Below are positions 34,371 to 46,073 of a DNA stretch of 64,000 nt, in pieces. The first letter of the stretch is position 1; the number at the start of each line of letters is the position of its first letter. Below the pieces are notes generated by a model that was not told the origin of the DNA, did no database searches, and saw nothing but the letters and a program-made list of their open reading frames with translations. Source of the DNA: Cydia pomonella (lineage: Eukaryota > Arthropoda > Insecta > Lepidoptera > Tortricidae); assembly GCF_033807575.1 (NCBI RefSeq), contig NC_084721.1, forward strand, positions 2,418,001-2,482,000, written 5' to 3'. A program made the position numbers and the translations under genes.

Positions 34371-35088
34371 CTTATTTGAGTCCAAATTGCTTACAATTTG
34401 GACTCAAAATTAACATTAATAAAACTAAAACACTAATTGCTTCAAAATTTCGCCCGGTTAAGGAACAAATTGTCATCAGAGGGACACATATAGAACAAGT
34501 AAACAAATTTAGATATTTAGGCAGCTTAATTACACAAGACTCCAGATGTACAGATGAAATAATATCAAGGATAGCAATGGCGAAAACAGCGTTCAACGCC
34601 AAAAAACATTTGCTAAAGGCTAAGATATCTAAGAATATAAAAAAAAACGCCTAATTGAGATATACATCTGGAGCATCGCTTTGTATGGGTGTGAGACGTG
34701 GACAATGAGGCAGAAGGATAGGAAACGCTTGGAGGCTTTTGAGATGTGGTTGTGGAGAAGAATGGAGAGAATAAGTTGGACTGAGAAAAAAACGAACGAG
34801 GAAGTGCTGCGAATTGTTGGAGAGAGGAGAAACCTACTGAGGACCATAGAGAATAGACGAGGAAAAATGATAGGTCACTTGATAAGACACGACACTTTCT
34901 TTAAAACTATTTTGGAAGGCAAGATCGAAGGTAGAAGAGGAAGAGGAAAACCACGAGCAAGTTACACGCAGCAACTAAAAGGAAAAGTAAATGTCGTGTC
35001 TTACAGGGACCTAAAGAACTTGGCCGAGGACCGCGAAAACTGGCGTCTACTCCACCGACAAGAGCCATGCTCTTAAATGATGATGATG
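34371..35088 (+). pseudogene. 5'-truncated RTE-type LINE with 10-bp target duplication
   Basis: Encodes the C-terminal reverse-transcriptase region (NINKTK, FRYLGSLI, YGCETWT, GRGKPR, LAEDRENWR). A frameshift in the A-run at 34640-34647 breaks the ORF. The tail is a short (ATG)n run after the TAA stop at 35074-35076. ACTATATAAG flanks both sides (34361-34370 and 35089-35098). The first bases are an inverted copy of the following element sequence; see findings. Confidence 0.9.
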
Positions 35089-35754
35089 ACTATATAAGGG
35101 ATAGAACCGGGTTAATGATAAAAAAGAATATTTTTACGAGTTTAAAATACTTCATATTATTTGAAATTTGTTTATATTTATTTGTTATTATTAAGAACGA
35201 TTGTTACATGCTGTGGTAGAGAGTATTCAAGAGTTAAATATCAATTACAATTATTTTATTTAACAAATAAAATTAATGTAGGTAATTACAATTATTCATA
35301 TCATAACTGTTAAGCAACATAATTAGAGATGGGTAACTCACGAGTAAATACCGAGTAAATACGCAGTTTTTACTAAATTTAGCAGTATTTAGTAGTAGTT
35401 TAGTATTTGCAGAAAAACCCGTTTGTAAAGGCCGAAATAATGTTTATCCCTCTTTAACTTTCCAACCAAAGTTCAAAAACATATGAAAAAATATCGGGAG
35501 ATTAGCCGTAGAATAGAGTACTAAAAAAAAACTTTGAGCATAATCGGTTGAGTCATTTATGAGTTTTCATTAAAAAAACCCTTAATATAAGGTCGTAAGT
35601 GCAGCGTAAACACGCACTTTTTCGCGCATGCAGTTATCTAGAACACCGATAAAACTTATGTCCCGTATTTTTAAAGTAAATACATTCTTATTAAAATCAA
35701 AATTGTTAACTACGCATTATAACAAGTGCCTCTCATTGATTGGCCTCCCTTTTT

Positions 35755-36440
35755 AGGGTTCCGTAGTCAACTAGGAACCCTTATAGTTTCGCCATGTCCG
35801 TCTGTCTGTCTGTCTGTCTGTCCGAGGCTTTGCTCCGTGGTCGTTTGTGCTAGAAAGCTGAAATTTGGCACGGATATATAAATCAATAAAGCCGACAAAG
35901 TCGTACAATAAAATCTAAAAATTTAATTTTTTTTAGGGTACCTCCCCTACACGTAAAGTGGGGGTGAAATTTTTTTTTCGCTTCAACCCTAGAGTGTGGG
36001 GTATCGTTGGAAAGGTCTTTTAAAACTAATAGGGGTTTTCTAGAAACATTTTTTGATAAAGTGAATATATTCGGAGATAATCGCTCCGAAAGAAAAAAAA
36101 ATGTGTCCCCCCTCTAACTTTTGAACCATAGGTCCAAAAAATATGAAAAAAATCGTGGAAGTAGAGCTTAAGAAAGACATTAAATGAAAACTATAGCGGA
36201 CATGATCAGTTTAGCTGTTTTTGAGTTATCGCAAAAAGTTTTCCCTTCATAGTAAAAAGACTTACTTTTATTAGGTACTGATTATGCAAATTTGCCTATT
36301 TGTTTAACTCGGGTGAAAGGTACCGTTTCATCCCTTGGTTAACAATTTACTATACTTTAAGCTCCAATTTAGCTTATTGTGACGGAAGAGTAACTACGGA
36401 ACCCTACACTGAGCGTGGCCCGACATGCTCTTGGCCGGTT
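35755..36440 (+). mobile_element. family C repeat, complete copy 1
   Basis: Head AGGGTTCCGTAGTCAACTAG with complement and (GTCT)n run, one core unit (GTGTGGGGTATCGTTGG, then a C-run), tail GCGTGGCCCGACATGCTCTT and GGCCGGTT. Core order parallels a family B unit, so the two are probably distant relatives. Confidence 0.87.
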
Positions 36441-37344
36441 ATTATTTTTTTTTCAAAAATTAAGCGTCCTATATGCTTTTTAGTATGTAAATATTGTTAG
36501 TTAATATACGTTAACACTCTTCAATAAGAAACAATTTAGTTCTTAAATCTCACATTTTTAAATATTTTATTAGCAATCGTTTTTACTCACCTAAATGAGT
36601 AAATACGAGTATTTATCGGGTGCTTTGAGTAAATACTGATTTAATACTCAGTATTTACTCACCCCTACCCATCTCTAAACATAATTATGTATAATCATAA
36701 TAGGTATTACCTATTAATTTAGTAATTTCGCACCTTGTTCAATGTTTACACTCAGTCTCGTGTCAAGCAACATAATTAGAAGTAAAATAGGTATTATTAA
36801 TTTTGTAATTTCGCACGTCATGTACTTTACTTTCTACCTTTGGAAATTTGTAATTGGCTTCTTGTTTCTATTTCGCAACATATTTTGTTTCTCTAGCTGT
36901 AACTTTTCCTAAGAAATAAAATAAAACAAAATAAAAAATGTACTTTTAAATTATATTAATATTCCCATTTTTTTACCTACCTACCTAAATTTTTGTACCT
37001 ATTAAATATCAATGGGTAGACTAAAATACTCGTCATATGAATAAAATGACTCCTGTGTCAACCACTTCTTTACAACAATTTGTTCGTATTCGAACTGACT
37101 GGAAATATCTGTGTGGCCGCCTTTTATAAAAAAACAAAATGGCGGGAACTAGTGACAGGTAAGAGTCATTATAATGGATTGCGAGTCCCATATTATAAAT
37201 GTTATTTAATAAATGGGTAGATGTTGTTGAACGAAACACGGCAATGTTTAATTGTTTACGCTAATTGCTATGAAATATAAATACCATCAAGCTTCTCTTT
37301 GTGGCCTATTTAATAAGGCTGTTCAAAAAATCTAAAATATAAAT
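36441..37344. other. AT-rich spacer, no gene seen
   Basis: Left part contains ACTCGTATTTAC-like motifs also present at 35340-35400. Near 37205 a ~45-bp stretch (TAATAAATGGGTAGATGTTG) resembles 38170-38215, so diverged direct repeats flank the retroelement ORF. Confidence 0.4.
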
Positions 37345-38060
37345 ATATTCTGGCAGTGTCGCAACCAGAATCAGGGGCATGGTTGCACGCGTTGCCTTCG
37401 CCCCAATTGGGCACCTTACTCGACAGTGACTCACTGCGCGTGGCTGTTGCTCTCCGCCTGGGCTGCGATGTATGCCAACCACACTTTTGCATCTGCGGTT
37501 CCATGGTGGGTGCTGACGGCCACCACGCACTGAGTTGCCGTCGTTGCGCAGGTAGGCACCCGCGTCACCATGCCCTCAACGATACTGTCCAGAGGGCCCT
37601 TAGGTCGGCTGGTGTCCCATCGGTGCTTGAGCCCCCTGGTCTTAGCCGCACCGATGGCAAACGACCCGATGGCCTGACCCTAATACCATGGGAACGGGGG
37701 CGGTGCTTGGTGTGGGACGCTACGTGCGTCAGCACCTTCGCCGCCTCCCACATCAGCCGTACCTCGCGCACGGCCGGAGCGGCAGCCGAAACGCAAGCGG
37801 CTTTAAAGAGGCAAAAATATGCCCCTATTTGCCCAGGCTACATATTCGTTCCTTTCGCTGTGGAAACGGCGGGTTGCTGGGGAGTGGACGCAAAACGTTT
37901 CATACGCGAACTAGGCCGTCGTCTCAGGCAAAAGGGGGAGGTTCCCCGCTCCGAGTCGTTCCTAGTGCAAAGGCTGTCCATGGTAATTCAGCGTGGAAAT
38001 GCTGCGAGTATCATGGGCGCCTTTGCACCCGGGACGGTGGGGAGCGGTTTGTTTGTGTAA
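37345..38060 (+). pseudogene. retroelement C-terminal ORF with restriction-like endonuclease signature
   Basis: Open frame of about 235 residues starting without an ATG (a GTG at 37356 is the first possible start), so it is a truncated remnant. In order it shows SGAWLHALPS, a Cys/His cluster (CDVCQPHFCICG, HHALSC, GRHPRHHALND), and GKRPDGLTLIPW followed by LVWDATC. It ends with FLVQRLSMVIQRGNAAS. The RPD...D arrangement matches PD-(D/E)XK endonucleases carried by non-LTR retrotransposons that lack the APE domain; this family link is from motif memory. No stop interrupts it, and CpG content is higher than in the flanks. A domesticated gene is possible but unsupported. Confidence 0.7.
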
Positions 38061-38069
38061 ATTTTAAGT

Positions 38070-39825
38070 TTTAATAATATAATAATATGATTTTATTAAT
38101 AAAAATATTGATAATATTAATCTGTTTAAAAAATAAATTGCGCTAGATATGTATATAGTAGAGCCGCTGTACTAAATAGGTAGATGTCGCCGAACTAAAC
38201 ACGGATATTTCTGAATCGCGCTTACGATTTTTTTTACAGCGATTGTATATATGAGTATGTTTGGGAATTATCTTCTAACCGAAGCGTCCGAAGCTTATTC
38301 GTGGCTGTGGATTTATAATATTTGTTCCCATTTGAAGAGTGCTTTTTATCAGACTAGATTTAAATACTTATGTGCACAAATCTCAAAACGAATTACTTAA
38401 TGATCAATATTAGTAGTAATAACTTCCCGTAACTGTGTCCGTCAACATAACAACAGTGGTCCAGCATCTTGATTAAGGTCACACGCGATATATGGGGTCA
38501 GAGGGCTAGCGGGGTTTGGGCGATAAATATCACTTATACCCTTAACCACCCTTTCCTAAGTAGATAGTCTGCAAGCTTTTGTGATGCTTTCTTTCGTGTT
38601 CTTATATACCATATAAACCCCTTTCTGCAAATTTGTCCTCGTAAAAATTGGTACGTAACTGTTAACGTTTTTCCTTTCTTATTTCTATTTGCCGCCGTTT
38701 TATTACTATACGTTTTCGCTTCACTCGACATTGTTCGCTTCACTGTAATGTAGTATTACTGGAACATCATTATCTGTGCAGGAAACGTCTGTGAGCCGCG
38801 ACAGTGGTGACGTCACTAATTTCGCTACCGTCCTACTTGACACTGATTTATTCAGGGGCTTGTCTGTCGCGTTTTATTGGGTACAGACAGCCATGGTGAA
38901 AATAAGTGTACGGTTGCCTTGATCGAAGGCGTGTTAAATGTGAATTATAGTCGGCCAGCGACGAAATATAATGTATAGAATCTATATTATAGATGAAGCC
39001 CTTGGAAATTTATGGTATAAAAACGGATCAAATGACTGAGACATCTGACATGTACCGCTTCTCCCTTCAAAAAAAGAAATTCCATTCTCCATAAATCGGG
39101 GTTATTTAGTTCGTAGTTTTGAATTACAAAATATTTATGTACAGCCAGCATCAATAGAAGCGGATAAAACAAGGCGCCAAAAGTATTTGATATTTCAGAT
39201 AACTTTTCCAAATATACACAAATCTCTAAAATGTACGGGAAAAAGTATATCTTTTGCATTTTCATGACTTTCTGCTAAGTGTTACAGAATGATAGATACT
39301 TTTGAAGCGTTGTTTGATCCGCTACGTTTGATGCTGACTGTACATATGCTGAATACATAATTTACTACATAATTTCTCGCTATTAAAAAAAATGGTGATT
39401 AGCCACTAAAAGTTTTTTTTGGCCATAGCCAAACAAGTAACCGTAAAGTACTCACTTCATATAGATAAAAACCCACTTATAATAAGTTTTAAGCGAGCTT
39501 TGCGAAAATTTATTTGTAATAAGATTTAAACCTAAGAAGTACTTAGTTTTAAGCGAGTTTCAAACTTATTAAGTAACTAAGTAAGTAATACGTTAATATG
39601 CCATTCATACATACTAGTCGATGCAATCTAAGATCACAACACATATCTAGTTTGACCCAGGACTTTGTCATTTCAAACATAGACAGAGAGAATCATACTG
39701 CACAGACACGCTAGTTCTAGCACCCAAAAGAAAGGGATGAGTATAATTTTCCTGATTCTTACTGATTAACAAATTGTGTTTGCAAGACTATTTTGTATAT
39801 GGTGAGAATGTTTTCGTTTAAATGG
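38070..39825. other. no gene seen
   Basis: Open frames at 38534-38743 and 38987-39265 (minus) have no family features. Confidence 0.4.
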
Positions 39826-39852
39826 TATATATATATATATATATATATATAT
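39826..39852. repeat. (TA)n microsatellite
   Basis: About 13 TA dinucleotides; it directly borders the block at 39853-40250. Confidence 0.95.
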
Positions 39853-40250
39853 GTGACGGCGCTTCCCTAGCGCCATCTTTTAAGTTACGATGGAACTAGA
39901 TTGACAGCTATTAACTGTCAGTCTGGCGGAGCGTTGGGTCGATGGTTAGCGCCGCCATGTTGAATGTCAAAATGATTTTGAACTTCAACGAGCGCATCAC
40001 GGAACCGACGACGAATCGCTTTTCTTCCGCGTAATCTCGCGTCATTTACAATTGAAAGAGTGTAAAATCGATGAAATGTGTGATTTCCTAATTACCAGTG
40101 CATTTATTTTGTGATTATTCTTTTGATTTGATATTAAATAGCTTTTGATTGTGAAGTGAGTTATTCTTTGACTACTATCTAAAAGTGCATCTACTTTAAC
40201 CACTATGGGCGATGCTAATAAAGGCGGAGAACCGCCTACATATATATAGG
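39853..40250 (+). other. possible 5' leader of a retroelement
   Basis: GC-richer block starting GTGACGGCGCTTCCCTAGCG and ending in an ATG frame, MGDANKGGEPPTYI, that runs into TATATATAG and stops. It sits between TA-rich sequences on both sides. It could be a truncated element leader with the first codons; not identified. Confidence 0.3.
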
Positions 40251-40969
40251 TATATAAGGATCAATTCATAAATGTCAAATGTGAGATCTTAGAAATTGTC
40301 CACTATAATTAGTGTTCTAAATTATTCATGACTTTCTGCTTCTTTCTCCAAATCATAAAACCCTGAAACTCGCAAAGTCCTCCCGCAATCCTGACAATGG
40401 GCAAAAATCCAGACGTGTCAGGAAACATTCTGACGTATGGCAACCCTATGCCTACATAGCCTTAAGCACGTTCATGCCACTCATGTTATACTTTTACCAT
40501 CACGTCACTTGACACGTAGGTAATGCAAAAATATGTTATAGTAAACTAATTACCTATACCACCAGCTAGTTTCGGCAAGAATTCAATATTTGGAGTCATG
40601 CCCCGAGGAGTCAACTCAAACTAAGTTAGGTCGTTACGTGACTCCACTAGTAATTTGATTGACGGTGAGAAACCTTGTCCATTAATATATTATTGTAAAT
40701 ATAATATACACCTACTTGTATATACAAAGGGTCACAATTATCTAACAAATGATATTACATTTCTAAAGTATTTTTATTTGTATTGTTTTAACCGTAATTG
40801 ACACAAAACACGGAAGGATTGTGAGTCAAAACCTGGCGCTGATATCACGAATGTATATCACCAAATATCACGTGGGGTAGAAGGGGGGTTTCGACAAATA
40901 ACACGTAATTTTTCTGGCAAAAAAAGTGTAAAAATGCGAGATATTTACATTAAAATATTTCTATTATAT

Positions 40970-41570
40970 TCCACACTCGCGATCGCTTCGTGCCGCGATT
41001 CGCTCACGAGTCGATTTCGCAGATTGTTCACGCCTTCGCGCCTTATTTCCCGTTTTTTGTCGGTATTTGGCCCGCGTCAAAGGAGACGCGAAGCGCGAAC
41101 TTGCAAGACTACACACTCGCAATCGCTTCGCGCCGCGATTTACTCACGAGTCGGTTAATCTGTTAAACTGTCATAACCTTCTATGGCGGCTACTTGAAGG
41201 TGCGAATAGGTGCGAACTTGAACCAAAAATCAATTTGACAATCAGTGCCTTGCCGCAAACTAAATCCGATCAGCTGACGCTTCGACGCCATCTTGCCGCG
41301 AACCAAACTGCGAAATCGCCGTGAAGTTGTGCGAGTGTGGAGTCTACGTTAACGTCGCGGTATGTTCGCTCCGCGAAGTCGCGCCGCGATTCGCGCGCAT
41401 ACTCTGGAGGGAGCTTTTGAATCAGTGCCTTGCCGCAAACTAAATCCGATCAGCTGACGCTTCGGCGCCATCTTGTCGCGAACCAAACTGCGAAATCGCC
41501 GTGAAGTTGTGCGAGTGTGGAGTCTACGTCAACGTCGCGGTATGTTCGCTCCGCGAAGTCGCGCAGTGAC
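40970..41570. repeat. CpG-rich repeat block with duplicated units
   Basis: A 144-bp unit (ATCAGTGCCTTGCCGCAAAC through GCTCCGCGAAGTCGCGC) at 41241-41384 recurs at 41421-41564, 180 bp on, with few changes. ACACTCGC(G/A)ATCGCTTCG recurs at 40975 and 41113. CACACTCGC at the left is inverted as GCGAGTGTG within each unit. Confidence 0.85.
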
Positions 41571-42760
41571 CACATAAAAAAATCTGTTATTTGGTACTTG
41601 TGTGTACCTACATCGATATAGTCTGTCAAACCTGGGAGCCTAGCCATGAGGATAATCGTACCTATATCGAAAAACACCACATGAAGATAAAAAATATAGC
41701 GGGATGACACGATGACAGATACTACGAAAAAACATTACTATCTTTTCATACCTTTATTTTTCGAATGCTTCGATTCGCGTATTATATTAACGATTAACAT
41801 CTTAGGCTCCCTGGACTAGGTAATATTGGTCGATTTGTTACCATTATCCGATACAGGGTTCCGTTTGTGTTTAATATTGTGCAGTTTTACTGGTGACGTT
41901 ATTGAGGTTTATCTCTTGTGACAACTTGTGTCATTAATTAATATTTGAGTCAGTTTTTTATTTGCCTGTTTAGTGACAAAAATCAATATCATATAGCCCG
42001 GGTGATTTCACTTTGGACTGCCATCTAACGCAGACAGAAATCCGAACTAAGAGGCCTGGCTGGTGGTGTTTAAATATTATTGTGCCTCAGTCGATGGAAT
42101 CACTAATCAACTGGAAGCACAGCTCTGGCCAATACGAGTAGGCGAAGTGTGCCCTTTAAGATCCCAATTCATATTATATTTAATAGTTAGTTGAAAGGTA
42201 TTGACATATTTTTTTACTAACTTGATTGATGGTTTTATAATATGATTGATAATCGCTTTTCCAAATGTTTCATTTTTATTTTCCTTGAGTTGGCAGGCTT
42301 GAAATATCCATAACATTGATCTGTCGATCAAAGTTGAAATTATCTTGTCAATAATGCGCTCTTGATCATATTAATTAGGATAACTTTATGACCGGACCAT
42401 ATAAGTTTACATATGTATAGGTACATTCCGCAACAGTTATCTAATACCTAATAGATTCAATGCCCTGACGAGGACAGGCTCGCCTGTTCACCTTGTACCT
42501 CTAATGGCCTAAACCTAAACGAACATGTATATAATTAATGCTAAACTGTGTTATTCGTTGTATGGAGCAAAAATACATGTATCTAATAATGTTTTAGGTA
42601 AACTACAATTTTATATTTCAGTATTAAGAGATGTTAACTGCTAACGGTTTTATTAAATCTGCCCTTTATAATTATATGTTTTGGGTACAGTGCCATAAGG
42701 CGTCGTATTCAATTCATAGTGTTGGATTCACTTTTAGTGTCTTACTTAATAAACAGCCTG
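41570..42760. other. no gene seen
   Basis: AT-rich unique-looking sequence up to the RTE insertion. Confidence 0.4.
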
Positions 42761-42770
42761 TATAATGAAA

Positions 42771-43729
42771 GTGATTACGGGGCTGAAACAGGGCGACGCA
42801 CTGTCACCCATGCTTTTTAATTTGGTTCTGGAGTACGCCCAAAAAAAACTTTTGTTACTGGAAGGGGGACTAGAGCTAAATGGAAGCCATAAGGTGATAG
42901 GCTACGCGGATGACATAGCCCTACTTGGTGCCTCTGTAGACGAGGTGCGGCAGTGCGTCAGTGTTCTGACAACGGAAGCTAAAAAGGTCGGCCTAAGTAT
43001 ATCACACGAAAAGACTGAGTATCTCCACATGCGACGCTATAAAAATACCCGTGTTCCACCCCAAAACCTAAATGTAGGAGATATAGTGTACAAAGGCGTG
43101 TCCAAATTTAAATACTTAGGCTGCACCGTTACTGATACCAACAATCGTGACGAGGACATAAAGATTAGGATCCAGAATACATTGCGATGCAGTGCAGCCC
43201 TTCACAAGGTGTTAGTGTCCAAGCTTCTAAGCAGACGCACCAAGATCCGAATCTATAAGACCGTGATTCGCCCAATCCTAACCTACGGATGCGAAGCATG
43301 GACACTAACACTCAAGGAAGAAAACATGCTGCTAGTTGCCGAGAGGAAAATCCTCCGTAAAATATTGGGCCCCAAACGAAGACCGGATGGAAGTTGGACA
43401 GTCCTTAAGAACCGTGAGATTGAAGACCTAGTGGCTGAACCTAACATCATGGGAGAAACTAAAGCCCACAGACTCCGATGGTTAGGCCACCTTGAGAGAA
43501 TGGACGAAGATCGGAACGTAAAAAGAGCGTACCTGGGTCGCCTAGCAGGAGGACGTCCTATCGGACGCCCTAGATATCGCTGGAGCGACATGGTGGAGGC
43601 GGATCTGCGCGAGCTTCGAGTCGACAATTGGCGAGAGGTCGCACAGGACCGAGAAAACTGGCGCTGTCTTGTGTCGGAGGCCAAGTCTCATTTTGGGTCG
43701 CTGAGCCAACGGAGTAGTAGTAGTAGTAG
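42771..43729 (+). mobile_element. 5'-truncated RTE-type LINE with 10-bp target duplication, copy 2
   Basis: An open 319-codon stretch starts inside the reverse transcriptase at GLKQGDALSP, continues through GYADDIALL and FKYLGCTVTD, and ends in the conserved tail GRPRYRWSDM...NWREVAQDRENW. The endonuclease and first half of the RT are missing. TATAATGAAA flanks both ends (42761-42770 and 43730-43739). The ATG at 42765 lies in the target duplication, not in the element. The tail is (AGT)n, which in this frame encodes serines, so the ORF runs on into flanking DNA until 43856. Confidence 0.92.
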
Positions 43730-43859
43730 TATAATGAAACCAATCTTATTTTTGTACACATGTTTACTACAAAACCTAGGTTATAATTTTGTCATTAAGG
43801 TCAAGAGTATAATAAAATTAAAATCTGGTTTTGCGACTCTCAAAACGTATAGTTGACAA

Positions 43860-44580
43860 TGTATCGAACAGTTGATTTACTTACATTTGTTCAGTCAGGT
43901 TGTCCAGTTGTTATGTTGGTGACCACGATATAATTTATATCATATAATTCACCCTTTTATTATAGTTTTATTGAACTCTAACGTCAGAGTAATTTATTGC
44001 TGCAAGTTCATATTCTGCTACTCAAAGAAAGATCGCTTTAAGTCTACAAATGTATGTGTTATAGGTATATTGCTTTGTAGTCGACGTAGTCATCACAAAT
44101 ATCATTGTTTCGATATAATTACCAAAAAAAAAACTAAATAGTATATTGTGATGATAAATATTAAAATATTATATACCGGGTCGGGTCTGTACATGAGCAA
44201 ATCATTAAAACATAGATTGTACTTGTGGGCGGCAATCCTTGATGTTTGTGTATATGCATATTTTTAAATGCTTAATTTTAATTAGATTTTAATAATTTAA
44301 AATCGATAGTTACGAATTAATATAAAAAAATATTTGATTTAAAGGAAGCATAGTCAATTGACTGTTTAATTATAACTTTTATATGAGAAGCTGATCATGT
44401 TTAATTAAAATAATCACAATATTATTGTACTAAATAAACATGACTGTTAAATTATAACTTATCTTTAGACGATCTAGGAAATATTAATAATTGGGAATTG
44501 TATTGATAAACAACTATAGCTCAGGTGGTGTGGCGTGATCTCAGGTAGTCCTACCTGGAAGGGTAGGGCGGGAAAGTTTA
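43860..44580. other. no gene seen
   Basis: AT-rich sequence with no repeat or coding signal that I can recognise. Confidence 0.4.
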
Positions 44581-44581
44581 T

Positions 44582-44810
44582 TTACAGTACATATGGGGCT
44601 ACTTTATAGCACTAGTGCGAGAAGTAGCATATTACGTTACTGTGTCGAACATTTAAAGGGCCATATGTACTGTAAAACGTTGTACGATACATGTGCGAAT
44701 AGGTAATTCGCAACTCGTGTCGATTTAAAACACTCCCTTCGGTCGTGTTTTAATTTATCGCCACTCGTTTCGAATTTCCTATTTTTCGCACTTGTATCGT
44801 AATGTACTAT
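44582..44810. repeat. interspersed repeat with internal inverted pair
   Basis: TTACAGTACATATGG at 44582 is inverted as CCATATGTACTGTAA near 44661; further on ACGATACATGTGCGAATAGG pairs with TATTTTTCGCACTTGTATCG. Likely a MITE. Confidence 0.7.
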
Positions 44811-44826
44811 TAAGTGGTTGCATGCC

Positions 44827-44890
44827 TTTGGTTGATTCATTCTTATGCTAAGCCTAAGTCTAGGCTTAGCATAATAATGAATCAACCAAA
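44827..44890. repeat. 29-bp hairpin with 6-nt loop
   Basis: TTTGGTTGATTCATTCTTAT and GCTAAGCCT are followed by AAGTCT and the reverse complement with one mismatch. Confidence 0.9.
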
Positions 44891-44977
44891 GTTTTTGTGT
44901 AAGAGCTCTAATCATGAATAAATAAACAAGTGAGTTATTAAGTGAAACGTCTGTTTCTTATCTTCTTTTCTATCCTA

Positions 44978-45229
44978 ATGGATGAAGATGAGAATGTGTT
45001 ACCACCCGATGACCATGCGGACCATACAAATAGTGGAACTTCGCCGACAGCAGCGGTGGGATCGCAATCCCCTATACTAGGCAGGCACCGTCGACCGGTT
45101 GCTCAACCCGAGCCTATTTTTACCATGGACCAAATGATGAACCTGGTAACCACAGTCACCAAGCAAGCCGCAGCAAGTGCTGTTAATGCGGCGCTGTCTG
45201 CCACCGCCCACATACTCCTCCAACGGTAA
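44978..45229 (+). CDS. unrecognised acidic open frame
   Basis: From the ATG at 44978 the frame reads MDEDENVLPPDDHADHT, a Pro/Ser-rich middle, and an Ala-rich helix-like end (TKQAAASAVNAALSATAH), stop at 45227-45229. An ATG at 44942 would add a hydrophobic leader but lies in a pyrimidine-rich stretch that looks like a splice acceptor. AACG-GTAACA at the end could be a donor. It is GC-richer than its flanks. It might be the start of a gag-like ORF or an isolated exon; function unknown. Confidence 0.25.
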   Translation: MDEDENVLPPDDHADHTNSGTSPTAAVGSQSPILGRHRRPVAQPEPIFTMDQMMNLVTTVTKQAAASAVNAALSATAHILLQR

Positions 45230-45234
45230 CACTT

Positions 45235-45970
45235 TTGTTCATTAACTTTTAAAAATTAAAGGTTAATGAAAAAAGTCTTTAGACTTTATATATTTCATAT
45301 AAATTAAAATCATCTTTAATGGACGTCATCGCCGTCATCATTATTAAAATTGACGTCGCTTGTTACGCCTTGAACATAACAAAATTCGCAATGCATTGCA
45401 TCTTAGAATAAACATTAAAGTATACTCATAATCAAAACATACATACAAACACCTCACTGGACGCCGCTATATATTAGCAAATTCGAAAGAAACCCGAAAT
45501 ACCTACCTCTAGAAACGATATTCATTTCTTAAATTACCCCATTTCATTTACGGTAATGTGTCAGTACAATCGCTTCTGCCAAGCATGATCAAGTTTAAGA
45601 CCAGTGTATGCTTACGCTCCGAATACTCATAATTGTTACAGATCAAGAGGTCACGTAAGACTGGATTTACAAACTTGACAATGAAATCCTATGTGAGATA
45701 AGGGTCTGTGAAATTGATACCGTTTCTATGTCGCTGACTCACCGGCGATTTGACAACGTCATATTATCCCGGCTAAGTTACTGCCCCATCACGCATAGAA
45801 TCATGCTTATGCCCGGTTCACATCTATTCCAGTGGCATTCCAGCGCTGGTTGTTTCTGGAATTATGTGAACCGGCACTGGGATATAATCATTCATGGAGC
45901 GTTAACGATTGGCACGTTGTCTACGCACCCTCTGCACATAGATAACAGCCGTAAAAAACATTGAAAAGGT
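45235..45970. other. no gene seen; one imperfect palindrome
   Basis: 45813-45874 holds CGGTTCACATCTATTCCAG paired with CTGGAATTATGTGAACCG. The open frame 45728-45964 spans it and is probably not coding. Confidence 0.45.
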
Positions 45971-46073
45971 ATTAGGGTTCCGTACCTAACAGGTAAAAAG
46001 ACCTTTATGGTGCGACTCTGCCTATACGTCTGTATATCTATCTCGAGAACAATTTAAGCTATCGATTTGAAAG

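Noticed and set aside
42765..42770. ATG at 42765 as the start of an RTE protein
   Set aside because: It lies in the 10-bp target duplication; the element itself is truncated inside the reverse transcriptase.
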